Assembly (NCBI GenBank): GCA_037043235.1
Contig: JAWRVZ010000132.1
Coordinates: forward strand, 733,501 to 797,500
Length of the DNA: 64,000 nucleotides
From: Rhodeus uyekii
Lineage: Eukaryota > Chordata > Actinopteri > Cypriniformes > Acheilognathidae
Direction of reading: 5' to 3'
Made by a program: the position numbers and the translations under genes. Below, one piece after another: positions 58,701 through 60,065 of this stretch (positions are counted from its first letter, which is position 1; each line of letters opens with the position of its first letter). The notes below the pieces were generated by a model. The model was given only the letters and a program-made list of their open reading frames with translations. It had not been told where the DNA came from and searched no databases.

Positions 58701-59916
58701 AATGCAATCTTCAAACAACCTTCCAGAACATTCCCACCTGCGACTCTCACGCCATTGGTCGAGCCAATATCAATTTATTGGTTAGATCATTCAAACTGAA
58801 ATGTTTTGATAGCACCAAAAAGCCAGAATTCATACTTTTCAGTGGACTCAACCTAGAAATGCCTTACATATACAGTAATACCTTGGTTTATGAGCGACTT
58901 GGTATACGAGCAAATCGGTGTACGAGCATGAAGGGTCGAATCGGTGTACGAGCATTGTATCGGTGTACGAGAAACATTTTCCCTCCCCCACGTGCATTTT
59001 TTGTGTGGAAAAAGTCCAGCATGGTCGCACACATTTTTACTAGAAATATCCTAAACACAGCCTCTCATAACAGTCACGTGGTTCCAACCCCTTTATCACC
59101 CCTTAACTCATTCATTGTCAAGTATTGTCAAGTATTTTAATTGTTTACTTGTCACTTATTCATTCGTATTTATATGAGATCTTAATGATTATAATTTTAA
59201 CTAATTAATAGGGTAAAACCAAATTATTATTTTTTTAAATGGGCATTTATGGTCGCGTGGAACGAATTAATTGATTTTTAGTGCGTTCTTATGGGGGAAA
59301 TTGTTTTGGTGTACGAGCATTTTGGTTTACGAGCTCGCTCTTGGAACGAATTAAACTCGTAAACCGAGGTATTACTGTAGTTGTCTTTTTAAATATTAAA
59401 GGGACAGCTGACTTAAAAATGACAATTCTGCCATTATTTACTTACTATCTTAGTATGTTGTTCAAAACCTACATGCATTTTTCTTTCTTCTGAAGAAAGA
59501 ACACAAATGAAGTTTGAGAAAAAAAGAAAGTCATACAGGTTGGGAACAACACGAAGGTAAAGAGGTAAGTAAATGATGACCAAATGTTCAATTTTGGGGG
59601 AAATAAAAAATCTCTTTGAATTTGGAGAACATTTTGATATTGGTTGACAGAAACCAATGGAAACCGCTGTTTGTAAAGGATACTTCCATTCCACAAGGCT
59701 GATGCAGGCCCGGCGGATGGGGTTGTTGAGGTTGAGGCAGAAGAGAGCTCTCTGTGGCCGCGTGTTGGCCGAACTGCCCTGTTTTTTGCTCTTGGCATAC
59801 TGCTGCCGCTTCTTCTGGGCCAGCGAGCCAACCGGTACCACCGAGGGTACAGGCACGGAGGCTGCGGGGGGCGCGGCCGGAGTCGCAGCAGGAGGAGCAG
59901 GGCCGTTGGCGCTCAT
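405..59916 (-). CDS. cacna1d: Cav1.3 L-type calcium channel alpha-1 subunit (spliced, 3' end outside window)
   Basis: Pore-forming subunit of a plasma-membrane voltage-gated calcium channel (L-type, dihydropyridine-sensitive class). Twenty-seven sequential coding exons plus two alternative and one cassette exon were placed by translation and splice sites; all phases chain without a break to 1173 codons (one exon from each alternative pair, cassette left out). Visible parts: N-terminus, domain I, I-II linker with the beta-subunit binding site, domain II, II-III loop, domain III, III-IV linker and domain IV S1-S2. Cav1.3 rather than Cav1.2 or Cav1.4 is favoured by the N-terminal [20 protein letters not shown] stretch, the domain [18 protein letters not shown] run, and MDILNMVFT in IVS2, compared with human proteins known to me. 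The rest of domain IV (S3 onward) and the C-terminal tail are beyond position 1. The a or b fish paralogue cannot be decided. Confidence 0.95.
690..836. repeat. AT-rich hairpin repeat in E26-E27 intron
   Basis: (TA)n centre flanked by A-run and T-run and then by inverted arms reading tatataaaaaaatgtatata and its complement. It is an imperfect foldback of about 130 bp. Confidence 0.8.
1035..1137 (+). repeat. tRNA-derived SINE copy (truncated)
   Basis: It contains the family's 'gcgcttgcaac' region, the B-box-like gattcccagggaaagc and the 'gaactgattagaatgtcaat' stretch. Related copies are at 7425, 9740, 24318, 27085, 35020 and 60545. Its end is about 30 bases from the E26 donor. Confidence 0.75.
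1166..1324 (-). CDS. cacna1d: Exon E26: III-IV linker and domain IV S1
   Basis: 159 bp, acceptor CCTCAG|CGT, donor GTGCAG|GTAACG. It reads [40 protein letters not shown], then [13 protein letters not shown] (IVS1). Confidence 0.97.
1656..1857 (-). CDS. cacna1d: Exon E25: domain III S6 and III-IV linker start
   Basis: 202 bp, acceptor TCCTAAG|GTT, donor AATCAG|GTGAGA. It reads [20 protein letters not shown], then the IIIS6 helix [15 protein letters not shown] and [18 protein letters not shown] partial copy of this exon sits near 8333-8376. Confidence 0.97.
2376..2453. repeat. (AT)n microsatellite with palindromic edges
   Basis: An uninterrupted TA run flanked by aatgtta on the left and taacatt on the right. 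Confidence 0.9.
2480..2713. mobile_element. Tc1/mariner-like MITE, copy 1
   Basis: 234 bp with inverted ends cagctctggaaaaaattaag and its complement, flanked by TA on both sides. A second copy in opposite orientation is at 30265-30497. No coding capacity. Confidence 0.85.
2736..3360. mobile_element. Tigger-like MITE with TA target sites
   Basis: 625 bp. Ends cagtggtacctcgagatacg and cgtatcttaaggtactactg are inverted repeats, and TA lies at 2734-2735 and 3361-3362. Subterminal inverted copies of 'ttcgtatctt' occur inside. No transposase. Confidence 0.85.
3370..3404. repeat. (CA)n microsatellite
   Basis: About 17 CA units directly after the MITE end. Confidence 0.95.
4134..4280 (-). CDS. cacna1d: Exon E24: domain III pore loop
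   Basis: 147 bp, acceptor CTCTCAG|GGG, donor AGC|GTAAGC. It reads [20 protein letters not shown], then [20 protein letters not shown] and [10 protein letters not shown]. The Glu of TFEGW is the domain III filter residue. The turret ([11 protein letters not shown]) diverges from the human VDSPVVRERIW. Confidence 0.96.
4490..4542 (-). CDS. cacna1d: Exon E23: domain III extracellular turret
   Basis: 53 bp, acceptor CTTCAG|GGG, donor TGCAA|GTGAGT. It reads [17 protein letters not shown]. The paired Cys of the turret are present. Confidence 0.95.
4591..4820. repeat. Copy of a dispersed 'catgtgacactgaag' repeat
   Basis: A diverged copy of a repeat recurring near 13220-13330/13640-13800, 19230-19450, 21110-21375, 31660-31810, 34890-35270, 42940-43200, 46150-46430 and 49060-49555. 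It is recognised by 'tgcatttatttgatca', 'cagtcttcagtgtcacatga' and 'tgatttgctgct'. Class unknown to me. Confidence 0.6.
4925..5032 (-). CDS. cacna1d: Exon E22: domain III S5
   Basis: 108 bp, acceptor TTCTGCAG|CAT, donor TTCAAG|GTACAA. It reads [20 protein letters not shown], then [16 protein letters not shown]. The T and Q of VTTLLQF are the IIIS5 positions known to contribute to dihydropyridine binding in L-type channels. Confidence 0.97.
5165..5252 (-). CDS. cacna1d: Exon E21: domain III S4 voltage sensor
   Basis: 88 bp, acceptor CTTGCAG|ATC, donor CTGAAG|GTTCTG. It reads [20 protein letters not shown], then AINRAKGLK. Positive charges every third residue define the S4 helix. Confidence 0.97.
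5253..6263. other. Intron E20-E21
   Basis: AT-rich intron with poly-A/ATT stretches around 5640-5990. No exon and no defined mobile element seen. Confidence 0.75.
6264..6370 (-). CDS. cacna1d: Exon E20: domain III S2-S3 and S3
   Basis: 107 bp, acceptor TTGTCAG|ATG, donor ATTCA|GTGAGT. It reads [20 protein letters not shown], then [15 protein letters not shown]. Nearly identical to human. Confidence 0.97.
6458..6492. repeat. (CA)n microsatellite
   Basis: A CA run with a few CG interruptions in the E19-E20 intron. Confidence 0.9.
7425..7540 (+). repeat. tRNA-derived SINE copy
   Basis: It reads gagcgtggcgcttgcaacgc, then gggttcgattcccagg and a 3' tail like 'cggataaaagcgtaaatgta'. The B-box is tRNA-like; the tail is the LINE-like end shared by many fish SINEs. 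Confidence 0.85.
7701..8242. mobile_element. hAT-type non-autonomous element
   Basis: 542 bp. Ends caggggtctgcaacctgcgg and aaggttacagacccctg, with a perfect 8-bp target duplication CACTAGAA at 7693-7700 and 8243-8250. No intact transposase. Confidence 0.9.
8333..8376 (-). pseudogene. Stray partial copy of exon E25 in the E19-E20 intron
   Basis: About 44 bases match E25 at 1694-1737 with a few substitutions. On the minus strand they would read [13 protein letters not shown], the IIIS6 end. Homology stops abruptly at about 8376 where E25 continues, and there are no splice sites. It is a duplicated exon fragment, not a usable exon. Confidence 0.8.
9132..9191 (-). CDS. cacna1d: Exon E19b: IIIS2, [10 protein letters not shown] version (mutually exclusive with E19a)
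   Basis: 60 bp, acceptor TATTCCAG|GTC, donor AAG|GTAACC, both phase 0. It reads [20 protein letters not shown], the counterpart of the alternative IIIS2 exon of L-type channels (GNADYVFTSIFTLEI). Only 75 bases separate it from E19a. Confidence 0.94.
9267..9326 (-). CDS. cacna1d: Exon E19a: IIIS2, [10 protein letters not shown] version (mutually exclusive with E19b)
   Basis: 60 bp, acceptor TTTGCAG|ATA, donor AAG|GTAAAT, both phase 0. It reads [20 protein letters not shown], matching the main human Cav1.3 form. Confidence 0.95.
9582..10870. mobile_element. hAT-type element with nested insertions
   Basis: 1289 bp. Ends taggggtgtaacagtt and aactgttacacccctа-type complement, with a perfect 8-bp duplication CATTTAAC at 9574-9581 and 10871-10878. 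It contains a SINE fragment (9740-9852) and the 3' half of a Tigger-like MITE (about 10695-10762). Confidence 0.88.
9740..9852 (+). repeat. SINE fragment nested in the hAT element
   Basis: It contains gggttcgattcccaggg and the tail gtcgctttggataaaagcgt. The 5' tRNA-like part is missing. Confidence 0.8.
11484..11613 (-). CDS. cacna1d: Exon E18: domain III S1
   Basis: 130 bp, acceptor CTGTAG|AATT, donor AATATT|GTGAGT. It reads [20 protein letters not shown], then [16 protein letters not shown] and NFSARNI. IIIS1 and the start of the S1-S2 loop. Confidence 0.96.
12238..12367 (-). CDS. cacna1d: Exon E17: II-III loop to the edge of domain III
   Basis: 130 bp (127 with the alternative acceptor), donor CC|GTATGT. 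It reads [20 protein letters not shown], then [20 protein letters not shown] and TNP. It matches the human PEVPAGPRPRRISEL and IPEGSAFF. The acceptor is TAGCAG, allowing use of either AG and inclusion or loss of one codon. Confidence 0.94.
12447..12477 (-). CDS. cacna1d: Exon E16: acidic micro-exon of the II-III loop
   Basis: 31 bp, acceptor CCTTCAG|GCT, donor GCAG|GTAAAG. It reads [10 protein letters not shown]. It continues the acidic loop in frame to E17. Confidence 0.85.
12553..12586 (-). CDS. cacna1d: Exon E15: acidic micro-exon of the II-III loop
   Basis: 34 bp, acceptor CCCCAAG|TGA, donor GCCAAG|GTAACT. It reads [12 protein letters not shown]. Phases join E14 (phase 2) and E16 (phase 0). 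Very short but flanked by good sites and in frame. Confidence 0.85.
12692..12782 (-). CDS. cacna1d: Exon E14: end of domain II S6 and start of II-III loop
   Basis: 91 bp, acceptor ACACCTAG|ACA, donor AAAGG|GTAAAT. It reads [20 protein letters not shown], then [11 protein letters not shown]. The first part is the inner gate end of IIS6. The loop then leaves the mammalian sequence. Confidence 0.93.
12797..12804 (-). other. cacna1d: U12 branch-point site before exon E14
   Basis: TGCTTAAC on the minus strand, about 16 bases upstream of the exon start at 12782. There is no clear pyrimidine tract between it and the acceptor CCTAG, which is normal for U12 introns. Confidence 0.8.
13338..13640 (+). 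repeat. LTR-like dispersed repeat, copy 1
   Basis: It starts tgtcacagtcctgtcgc, carries C/T-rich promoter-like DNA and ends near 'aataataaagtggag' and 'ctcattttcctcctgcaatg'. Relatives are at 22700-23106 (minus), 24630-24945 and 46605-46870. Solo-LTR identity is a guess. Confidence 0.5.
14155..14163 (-). other. cacna1d: U12-type splice donor of intron E13-E14
   Basis: The intron opens with GTATCCTTA on the minus strand, the minor-spliceosome consensus. The acceptor side has TGCTTAAC at 12797-12804, one base off the U12 branch consensus. Confidence 0.85.
14164..14284 (-). CDS. cacna1d: Exon E13: domain II selectivity filter and S6
   Basis: 121 bp, acceptor TTCTCAG|ATT, U12-type donor ACT|GTATCCTTA. 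It reads [20 protein letters not shown], then [20 protein letters not shown]. The Glu of TGEDW is the domain II filter residue, and PSSSG is the Cav1.3 wording. Confidence 0.97.
14369..14576 (-). CDS. cacna1d: Exon E12: domain II S4-S5, S5 and pore turret
   Basis: 208 bp, acceptor CCTTTAG|TCA, donor TTTCAG|GTGTGT. It reads [20 protein letters not shown], the S5 helix to [12 protein letters not shown], then [20 protein letters not shown]. It ends just before the pore glutamate in E13. Confidence 0.96.
14840..15065 (-). CDS. cacna1d: Exon E11: domain II S2, S3 and S4
   Basis: 226 bp, acceptor TCCTCTAG|ATG, donor CACG|GTAAGG. It reads [20 protein letters not shown] (S2), [10 protein letters not shown] (S3), [16 protein letters not shown], and the S4 sensor [15 protein letters not shown]. 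The ITETILVE block is identical to human Cav1.3 as I know it. Confidence 0.97.
15174..15334 (-). CDS. cacna1d: Exon E10: end of I-II linker and domain II S1
   Basis: 161 bp, acceptor CTTTCAG|TCGG, donor CAGG|GTGAGC. It reads [20 protein letters not shown], then [20 protein letters not shown] (IIS1) and [12 protein letters not shown]. The family segment QAISKSKLS that normally precedes RRWRRWN is not encoded here or at the end of E9. Confidence 0.95.
15395..16020. repeat. Degenerate minisatellite 'agaatgctag'
   Basis: About 600 bp built from variants of agaatgctagatagac and agaacacta with irregular spacing. It lies in the E9-E10 intron, just downstream of E9. Confidence 0.85.
16239..16326 (-). 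CDS. cacna1d: Exon E9: I-II linker, acidic part
   Basis: 88 bp, acceptor CACAATAG|CGAG, donor ATG|GTGAGA. It reads [20 protein letters not shown], then KATCCGPT. It matches [20 protein letters not shown] and the CCG of human Cav1.3. Confidence 0.9.
16327..18175. other. Intron between E8x and E9
   Basis: No exon or clear mobile element. Around 16800-17000 there is a diverged foldback-type repeat ('gtttggaacggcataagggt'). Confidence 0.65.
18176..18250 (-). CDS. cacna1d: Exon E8x: in-frame cassette exon in the I-II linker
   Basis: 75 bp (25 codons), donor CATG|GTAAAT, acceptor AATGAAG|GGG with a poor pyrimidine tract. It joins E8 and E9 in phase 1 and reads [20 protein letters not shown], then SSDTH. 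It resembles the Cav1.2 linker (QKKGKFAWFSHSTETH, before SMPTSETES); E9 begins with SMPASETES, so the order matches. E8 to E9 splicing is also in frame, hence the cassette call. Confidence 0.65.
19561..19785. repeat. Compound palindromic microsatellite
   Basis: TA, GT, then tatctatctatcgatcgatc with its near-inverse, then CA, TA and GT blocks, arranged roughly as mirror-image complements around the GATC core. Confidence 0.85.
20259..20492. mobile_element. Foldback MITE with 'atagttcacccaaaaatt' ends
   Basis: Inverted ends agtgatagttcacccaaaaa and tttttgggtgaactatccct. The internal 'aaaagaagatattttgaaga' pairs with a complementary stretch 40 bases later. Shorter relatives: 28430-28530, 29748-29897, 52927-52990, 59396-59605. 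It resembles the Angel-type foldback elements of fish, though I am unsure of the name. Confidence 0.75.
21710..21876 (-). CDS. cacna1d: Exon E8: I-II linker with beta-subunit binding site
   Basis: 167 bp, acceptor ATCCAG|AGA, donor AACC|GTGAGT. It reads [20 protein letters not shown], then [20 protein letters not shown], the alpha-interaction domain (QQ-E--L-GY--WI---E) that binds the cytosolic beta subunit. The acidic tail [15 protein letters not shown] follows. Confidence 0.95.
22700..23106 (-). repeat. LTR-like dispersed repeat, copy 2
   Basis: On the minus strand it begins attgtcacagtcctgtcg, has a TATA-like tgtgtataaaagccc and a poly-A signal gaataaag. The promoter-to-polyA order suits a solo LTR, but no target duplication was found. 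Confidence 0.55.
24318..24440 (-). repeat. tRNA-derived SINE copy
   Basis: Plus strand reads ctttaatccaaagcgacttg, then cttgctttccctggagatcg, the complement of the SINE tail and B-box. Confidence 0.8.
24606..24646. repeat. Short perfect inverted repeat
   Basis: Eighteen-base arms acagagacatgtgacaat and its complement around a 5-base spacer atata, at the edge of LTR-like copy 3. Confidence 0.9.
24630..24945 (+). repeat. LTR-like dispersed repeat, copy 3
   Basis: It starts tgtcacatgtctctgttcc, has a TATA-like gtgcatataaaccctgtg, a poly-A-like gattattaaagcc and ends in the 'ctcatccctccac' block shared with 46605-46870. Confidence 0.55.
25385..25488 (-). CDS. cacna1d: Exon E7b: IS6, VNDAIG version (mutually exclusive with E7a)
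   Basis: 104 bp, acceptor CTTATAG|GTG, donor GG|GTAAGC. It reads [20 protein letters not shown], then [15 protein letters not shown]. It resembles the other human exon 8 variant (VNDAVGRDWPWIYF). Including both E7 exons would add 104 bases and break the frame, so the pair must be exclusive. Confidence 0.95.
25647..25750 (-). CDS. cacna1d: Exon E7a: IS6, MNDAMG version (mutually exclusive with E7b)
   Basis: 104 bp, acceptor CTCTCAG|ATG, donor GG|GTGAGC. It reads [20 protein letters not shown], then [15 protein letters not shown], the inner pore helix. It matches the human Cav1.3 exon 8 variant MNDAMGFELPW. Same length and phases as E7b, so either can follow E6. Confidence 0.95.
26177..26235. 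repeat. (AT)n microsatellite
   Basis: A TA run in the E6-E7a intron (25751-26791). The intron otherwise shows no defined element. Confidence 0.9.
26792..26985 (-). CDS. cacna1d: Exon E6: domain I pore loop
   Basis: 194 bp, acceptor CTCCAG|AGATG, donor TGG|GTTAGT. It reads [20 protein letters not shown], then [12 protein letters not shown] and [17 protein letters not shown]. The Glu in TMEGW is the domain I member of the four-glutamate selectivity filter. The Cys-rich turret is typical of L-type channels and diverges from human in its middle. Confidence 0.95.
27085..27205 (-). repeat. tRNA-derived SINE copy
   Basis: Plus strand reads ttcttgctttccctgagaat, cgaacccatgactttgg and gcaacactctactgattgag, the complement of the SINE head. 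It lies in the E5-E6 intron (26986-27932), whose remainder is unassigned. Confidence 0.8.
27933..28085 (-). CDS. cacna1d: Exon E5: domain I S4-S5 linker and S5
   Basis: 153 bp, acceptor CCTCAG|GTT, donor ACAG|GTTTGT. It reads [20 protein letters not shown] and the S5 helix ending [10 protein letters not shown], then ATCYFQGT at the extracellular mouth. Confidence 0.95.
29012..29028. repeat. Poly-G tract
   Basis: Seventeen consecutive G on the plus strand (C on the transcript). Confidence 0.95.
29248..29343. repeat. Perfect 96-bp palindrome
   Basis: Positions 29248-29280 are the exact reverse complement of 29311-29343, and the core 29281-29310 is itself a TA palindrome ending ttt/aaa. It begins 68 bp into the intron, measured from the E4 end at 29411. 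Confidence 0.95.
29411..29577 (-). CDS. cacna1d: Exon E4: domain I S3-S4 loop and S4 voltage sensor
   Basis: 167 bp, acceptor TTTTTTTAG|ATT, donor A|GTGAGT. It reads [11 protein letters not shown], a long linker [20 protein letters not shown], then the S4 helix [18 protein letters not shown] with Arg every third residue. The human exon is 143 bp as I recall it, so the extracellular S3-S4 linker here is eight residues longer. The tail [10 protein letters not shown] is the S4-S5 linker start. Confidence 0.95.
29748..29897. mobile_element. Internally deleted foldback MITE
   Basis: Same ends and 'ttcaagatatcttcttttgtg' region as 20259-20492, but about 150 bp long. Confidence 0.7.
30265..30497. 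mobile_element. Tc1/mariner-like MITE, copy 2
   Basis: 233 bp, same ends as 2480-2713, flanked by TA, and inverted relative to copy 1 (the 'attgagagcatttatttgct' block runs the other way). Confidence 0.88.
31958..33430 (-). mobile_element. DIRS-type retroelement relic
   Basis: Inverted ends: 31975-32165 reads forward what about 33430-33240 reads in reverse (actgagtc, tcatgaaccaggaa, tataaaagcatgccaaat). A second short inverted pair, tgtaaccttggttccctgaa and its complement, lies at 31960 and about 32197-32218. The minus-strand body carries two tyrosine-recombinase pieces. About 1.5 kb against several kb for an intact element. Confidence 0.75.
32302..32732 (-). pseudogene. DIRS tyrosine-recombinase remnant
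   Basis: Minus-strand pieces [25 protein letters not shown] and, before the stop at 32302, [15 protein letters not shown]. The last is the family's C-terminal block; its final Tyr would be the catalytic residue. The pieces are in different frames with the middle missing, so it is inactive. Confidence 0.7.
34658..34701. repeat. (GT)n microsatellite
   Basis: About 22 GT units. Confidence 0.95.
35020..35110 (+). repeat. SINE fragment
   Basis: It reads acgtggcgcttgcaacgc, ggtcatgggtttgatttcca and caagaactaattagaaagtc; the 3' tail is absent. Confidence 0.75.
35477..35616 (-). CDS. cacna1d: Exon E3: domain I S2 and S3
   Basis: 140 bp, acceptor CCCACAG|GAA, donor GG|GTACGT. It reads [20 protein letters not shown] (S2), then [14 protein letters not shown] (S3). 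The N and D of the S3 motif are conserved. It is separated from E2 by the largest intron of the window (about 19.7 kb). Confidence 0.95.
37100..37420 (-). repeat. LTR-like or transposon repeat fragment
   Basis: On the plus strand it has gtgtcaggtgaggtgaag, then gaggtattttattaaacaag. On the minus strand the latter carries a poly-A signal arrangement like that of the LTR-like copies. Weak evidence. Confidence 0.35.
38603..38688. repeat. (CT)n(CA)n microsatellite
   Basis: About 45 bases of CT followed by about 40 bases of CA. Confidence 0.95.
40301..40977. mobile_element. Tigger-like MITE, cagtggaacc variant
   Basis: 677 bp. Ends cagtggaacccggttat and ataagtgggttccagtg, with TA at 40299-40300 and 40978-40979. 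Subterminal gatcgagataac repeats. Confidence 0.85.
41770..42451 (+). mobile_element. hAT-type element with transposase remnant
   Basis: 682 bp. Ends tagggaccaaccaaattcac and gtgaatttggttggtcccta, with a perfect 8-bp duplication ACGATGAC at 41762-41769 and 42452-42459. Confidence 0.9.
41888..42204 (+). pseudogene. hAT transposase C-terminal remnant
   Basis: It reads [20 protein letters not shown], then, after a frame change near 42055, [18 protein letters not shown] to a stop. The pattern (W, fPLLs, vP-nSvdaER-vS) is the hAT dimerisation domain. The rest of the protein is absent. Confidence 0.7.
42940..43200 (+). repeat. Dispersed 'cagtctttagtgtcacatga' repeat, good copy
   Basis: The clearest copy of the unnamed dispersed repeat: aaggctgtaataatttggtc, then aactgttttctatttgaata, tgaattttcagcttcatcac, and gatgatttgctgctttgaaa. 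Confidence 0.75.
45290..45352. repeat. (AT)n microsatellite with palindromic edges
   Basis: A TA run bounded by ttcatat and atatgaa. Confidence 0.9.
46605..46870 (+). repeat. LTR-like dispersed repeat, copy 4
   Basis: It shares 'cttcctgtttccttccg', 'gtgtatttaaacctcatg', 'gtgctcaagaagtgcc' and the 'cctcatccctccacc' end with copy 3. Confidence 0.55.
51026..51968. mobile_element. Middle hAT-type element of the nest
   Basis: 943 bp including its insert. Ends cataggtggacttaccatta and gctcagtccgccactg, subterminal 'ttgcctagggcccc' inverted repeats. Target duplication GGCGAACC / GGCGGACC (one mismatch) at 51018-51025 and 51969-51976. Confidence 0.85.
51131..51728. mobile_element. Inner GC-rich element of the nest
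   Basis: About 600 bp. Ends aaggcccagtcacacggcga and its near-complement ctgtgtgactggccctt. The inside is dense in acgca/tgcgt motifs. No target duplication could be read, and the class is unknown to me. Confidence 0.7.
53346..54480. mobile_element. hAT-type element with 'ggtgtcaaactcaaggcccg' ends
   Basis: 1135 bp. Ends cataggtgtcaaactcaagg and attgagtttgacacccctg, with a perfect 8-bp duplication GCTTAAGG at 53338-53345 and 54481-54488. Subterminal 'ggcccgcgggcc' and 'cggcccg' are typical of this hAT group. No transposase. Confidence 0.92.
55283..55388 (-). CDS. cacna1d: Exon E2: domain I S1
   Basis: 106 bp, acceptor ACCTCAG|GCC, donor CTG|GTGAGT. It completes the Lys codon split from E1 and reads [15 protein letters not shown], then [16 protein letters not shown]. 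This is transmembrane segment IS1 and the start of the S1-S2 loop. The length and phases match the family exon. Confidence 0.95.
55400..55407 (-). other. cacna1d: U12 branch-point site before exon E2
   Basis: Minus strand reads TCCTTAAC, an exact match to the U12 branch consensus. Its adenine is about 13 bases from the exon start at 55388, within the narrow spacing these introns need. Confidence 0.9.
55650..55706. repeat. (CA)n(TA)n(TG)n palindromic microsatellite
   Basis: CA, TA and TG blocks form one long self-complementary run inside the E2-E1 U12 intron region's neighbour (55.6 kb). Confidence 0.9.
56495..56875. mobile_element. Tigger-like MITE, 'taataccttgacatatgagc' variant
   Basis: About 380 bp with inverted ends actgtaataccttgacatat and ctcgtatctcaaggtatta. 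A matching 3' half lies at 10695-10762. The TA flank is unclear on the right side. Confidence 0.75.
58873..59377. mobile_element. Tigger-like MITE, 'gtaataccttggtttatgag' variant
   Basis: 505 bp. Ends cagtaataccttggtttatg and aaccgaggtattactg, with TA at 58871-58872 and 59378-59379. Confidence 0.85.
59396..59605. mobile_element. Foldback MITE, diverged copy
   Basis: It reads ttaaagggacagctgactta, then agtcatacaggttgggaaca. It ends less than 90 bp from the E1 donor. Confidence 0.6.
59675..59683 (-). other. cacna1d: U12-type splice donor of intron E1-E2
   Basis: The first nine intron bases on the minus strand are GTATCCTTT, the consensus of minor-spliceosome donors. The paired acceptor has the matching branch site TCCTTAAC at 55400-55407. 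Confidence 0.9.
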
Positions 59917-60065
59917 GGTGCGGGCGTGGACCTGAGCAGGGCGTCCACCAGCATGGGCCTGCCAGGGGAGAGGGTACAGGGGTGGGCGCTGGAGCGGAGG
60001 GTCTCACCAACAGGCTGGCACGTCACCAGAGAGAGGGACTCTGGTACTGCTGGCATAATTTGCCT
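59684..60065 (-). CDS. cacna1d: Exon E1: N-terminal exon; likely start at 59916
   Basis: The acceptor CTTTTACAG|AGGCA at 60065 is strong. The frame first reads EANYASSTRVPLSG, matching the human Cav1.3 N-terminus (EANYARGTRLPLSG), then meets TGA at 60004-60006. It stays open afterwards (PWQAHAGG) to a Met at 59914-59916 that starts MSANGPAPP. From there 77 codons plus two bases run through [20 protein letters not shown] and [14 protein letters not shown] to the donor. The coding start is therefore taken as 59916. The donor at 59683 is GTATCCTTT, a U12-type site. The cytoplasmic N-terminus ends just before IS1. Confidence 0.85.
60004..60006 (-). other. cacna1d: In-frame TGA inside the conserved N-terminal frame
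   Basis: TGA lies in the same frame as both the conserved EANYA...PLSG segment upstream and the MSANG start downstream. It blocks use of the long mammalian-type N-terminus unless about 63 bases (GAC|GTGCCA to CCTGGCAG|GCC) are spliced out, which would be a very short intron with a weak donor. Confidence 0.75.

Larger units (their letters stand above)
55389..59683. other. U12-type intron E1-E2
   Basis: A 4295-bp minor-class intron. It holds a palindromic microsatellite, two Tigger-like MITEs (56495-56875, 58873-59377) and a foldback MITE fragment (59396-59605). No exon found. Confidence 0.85.
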
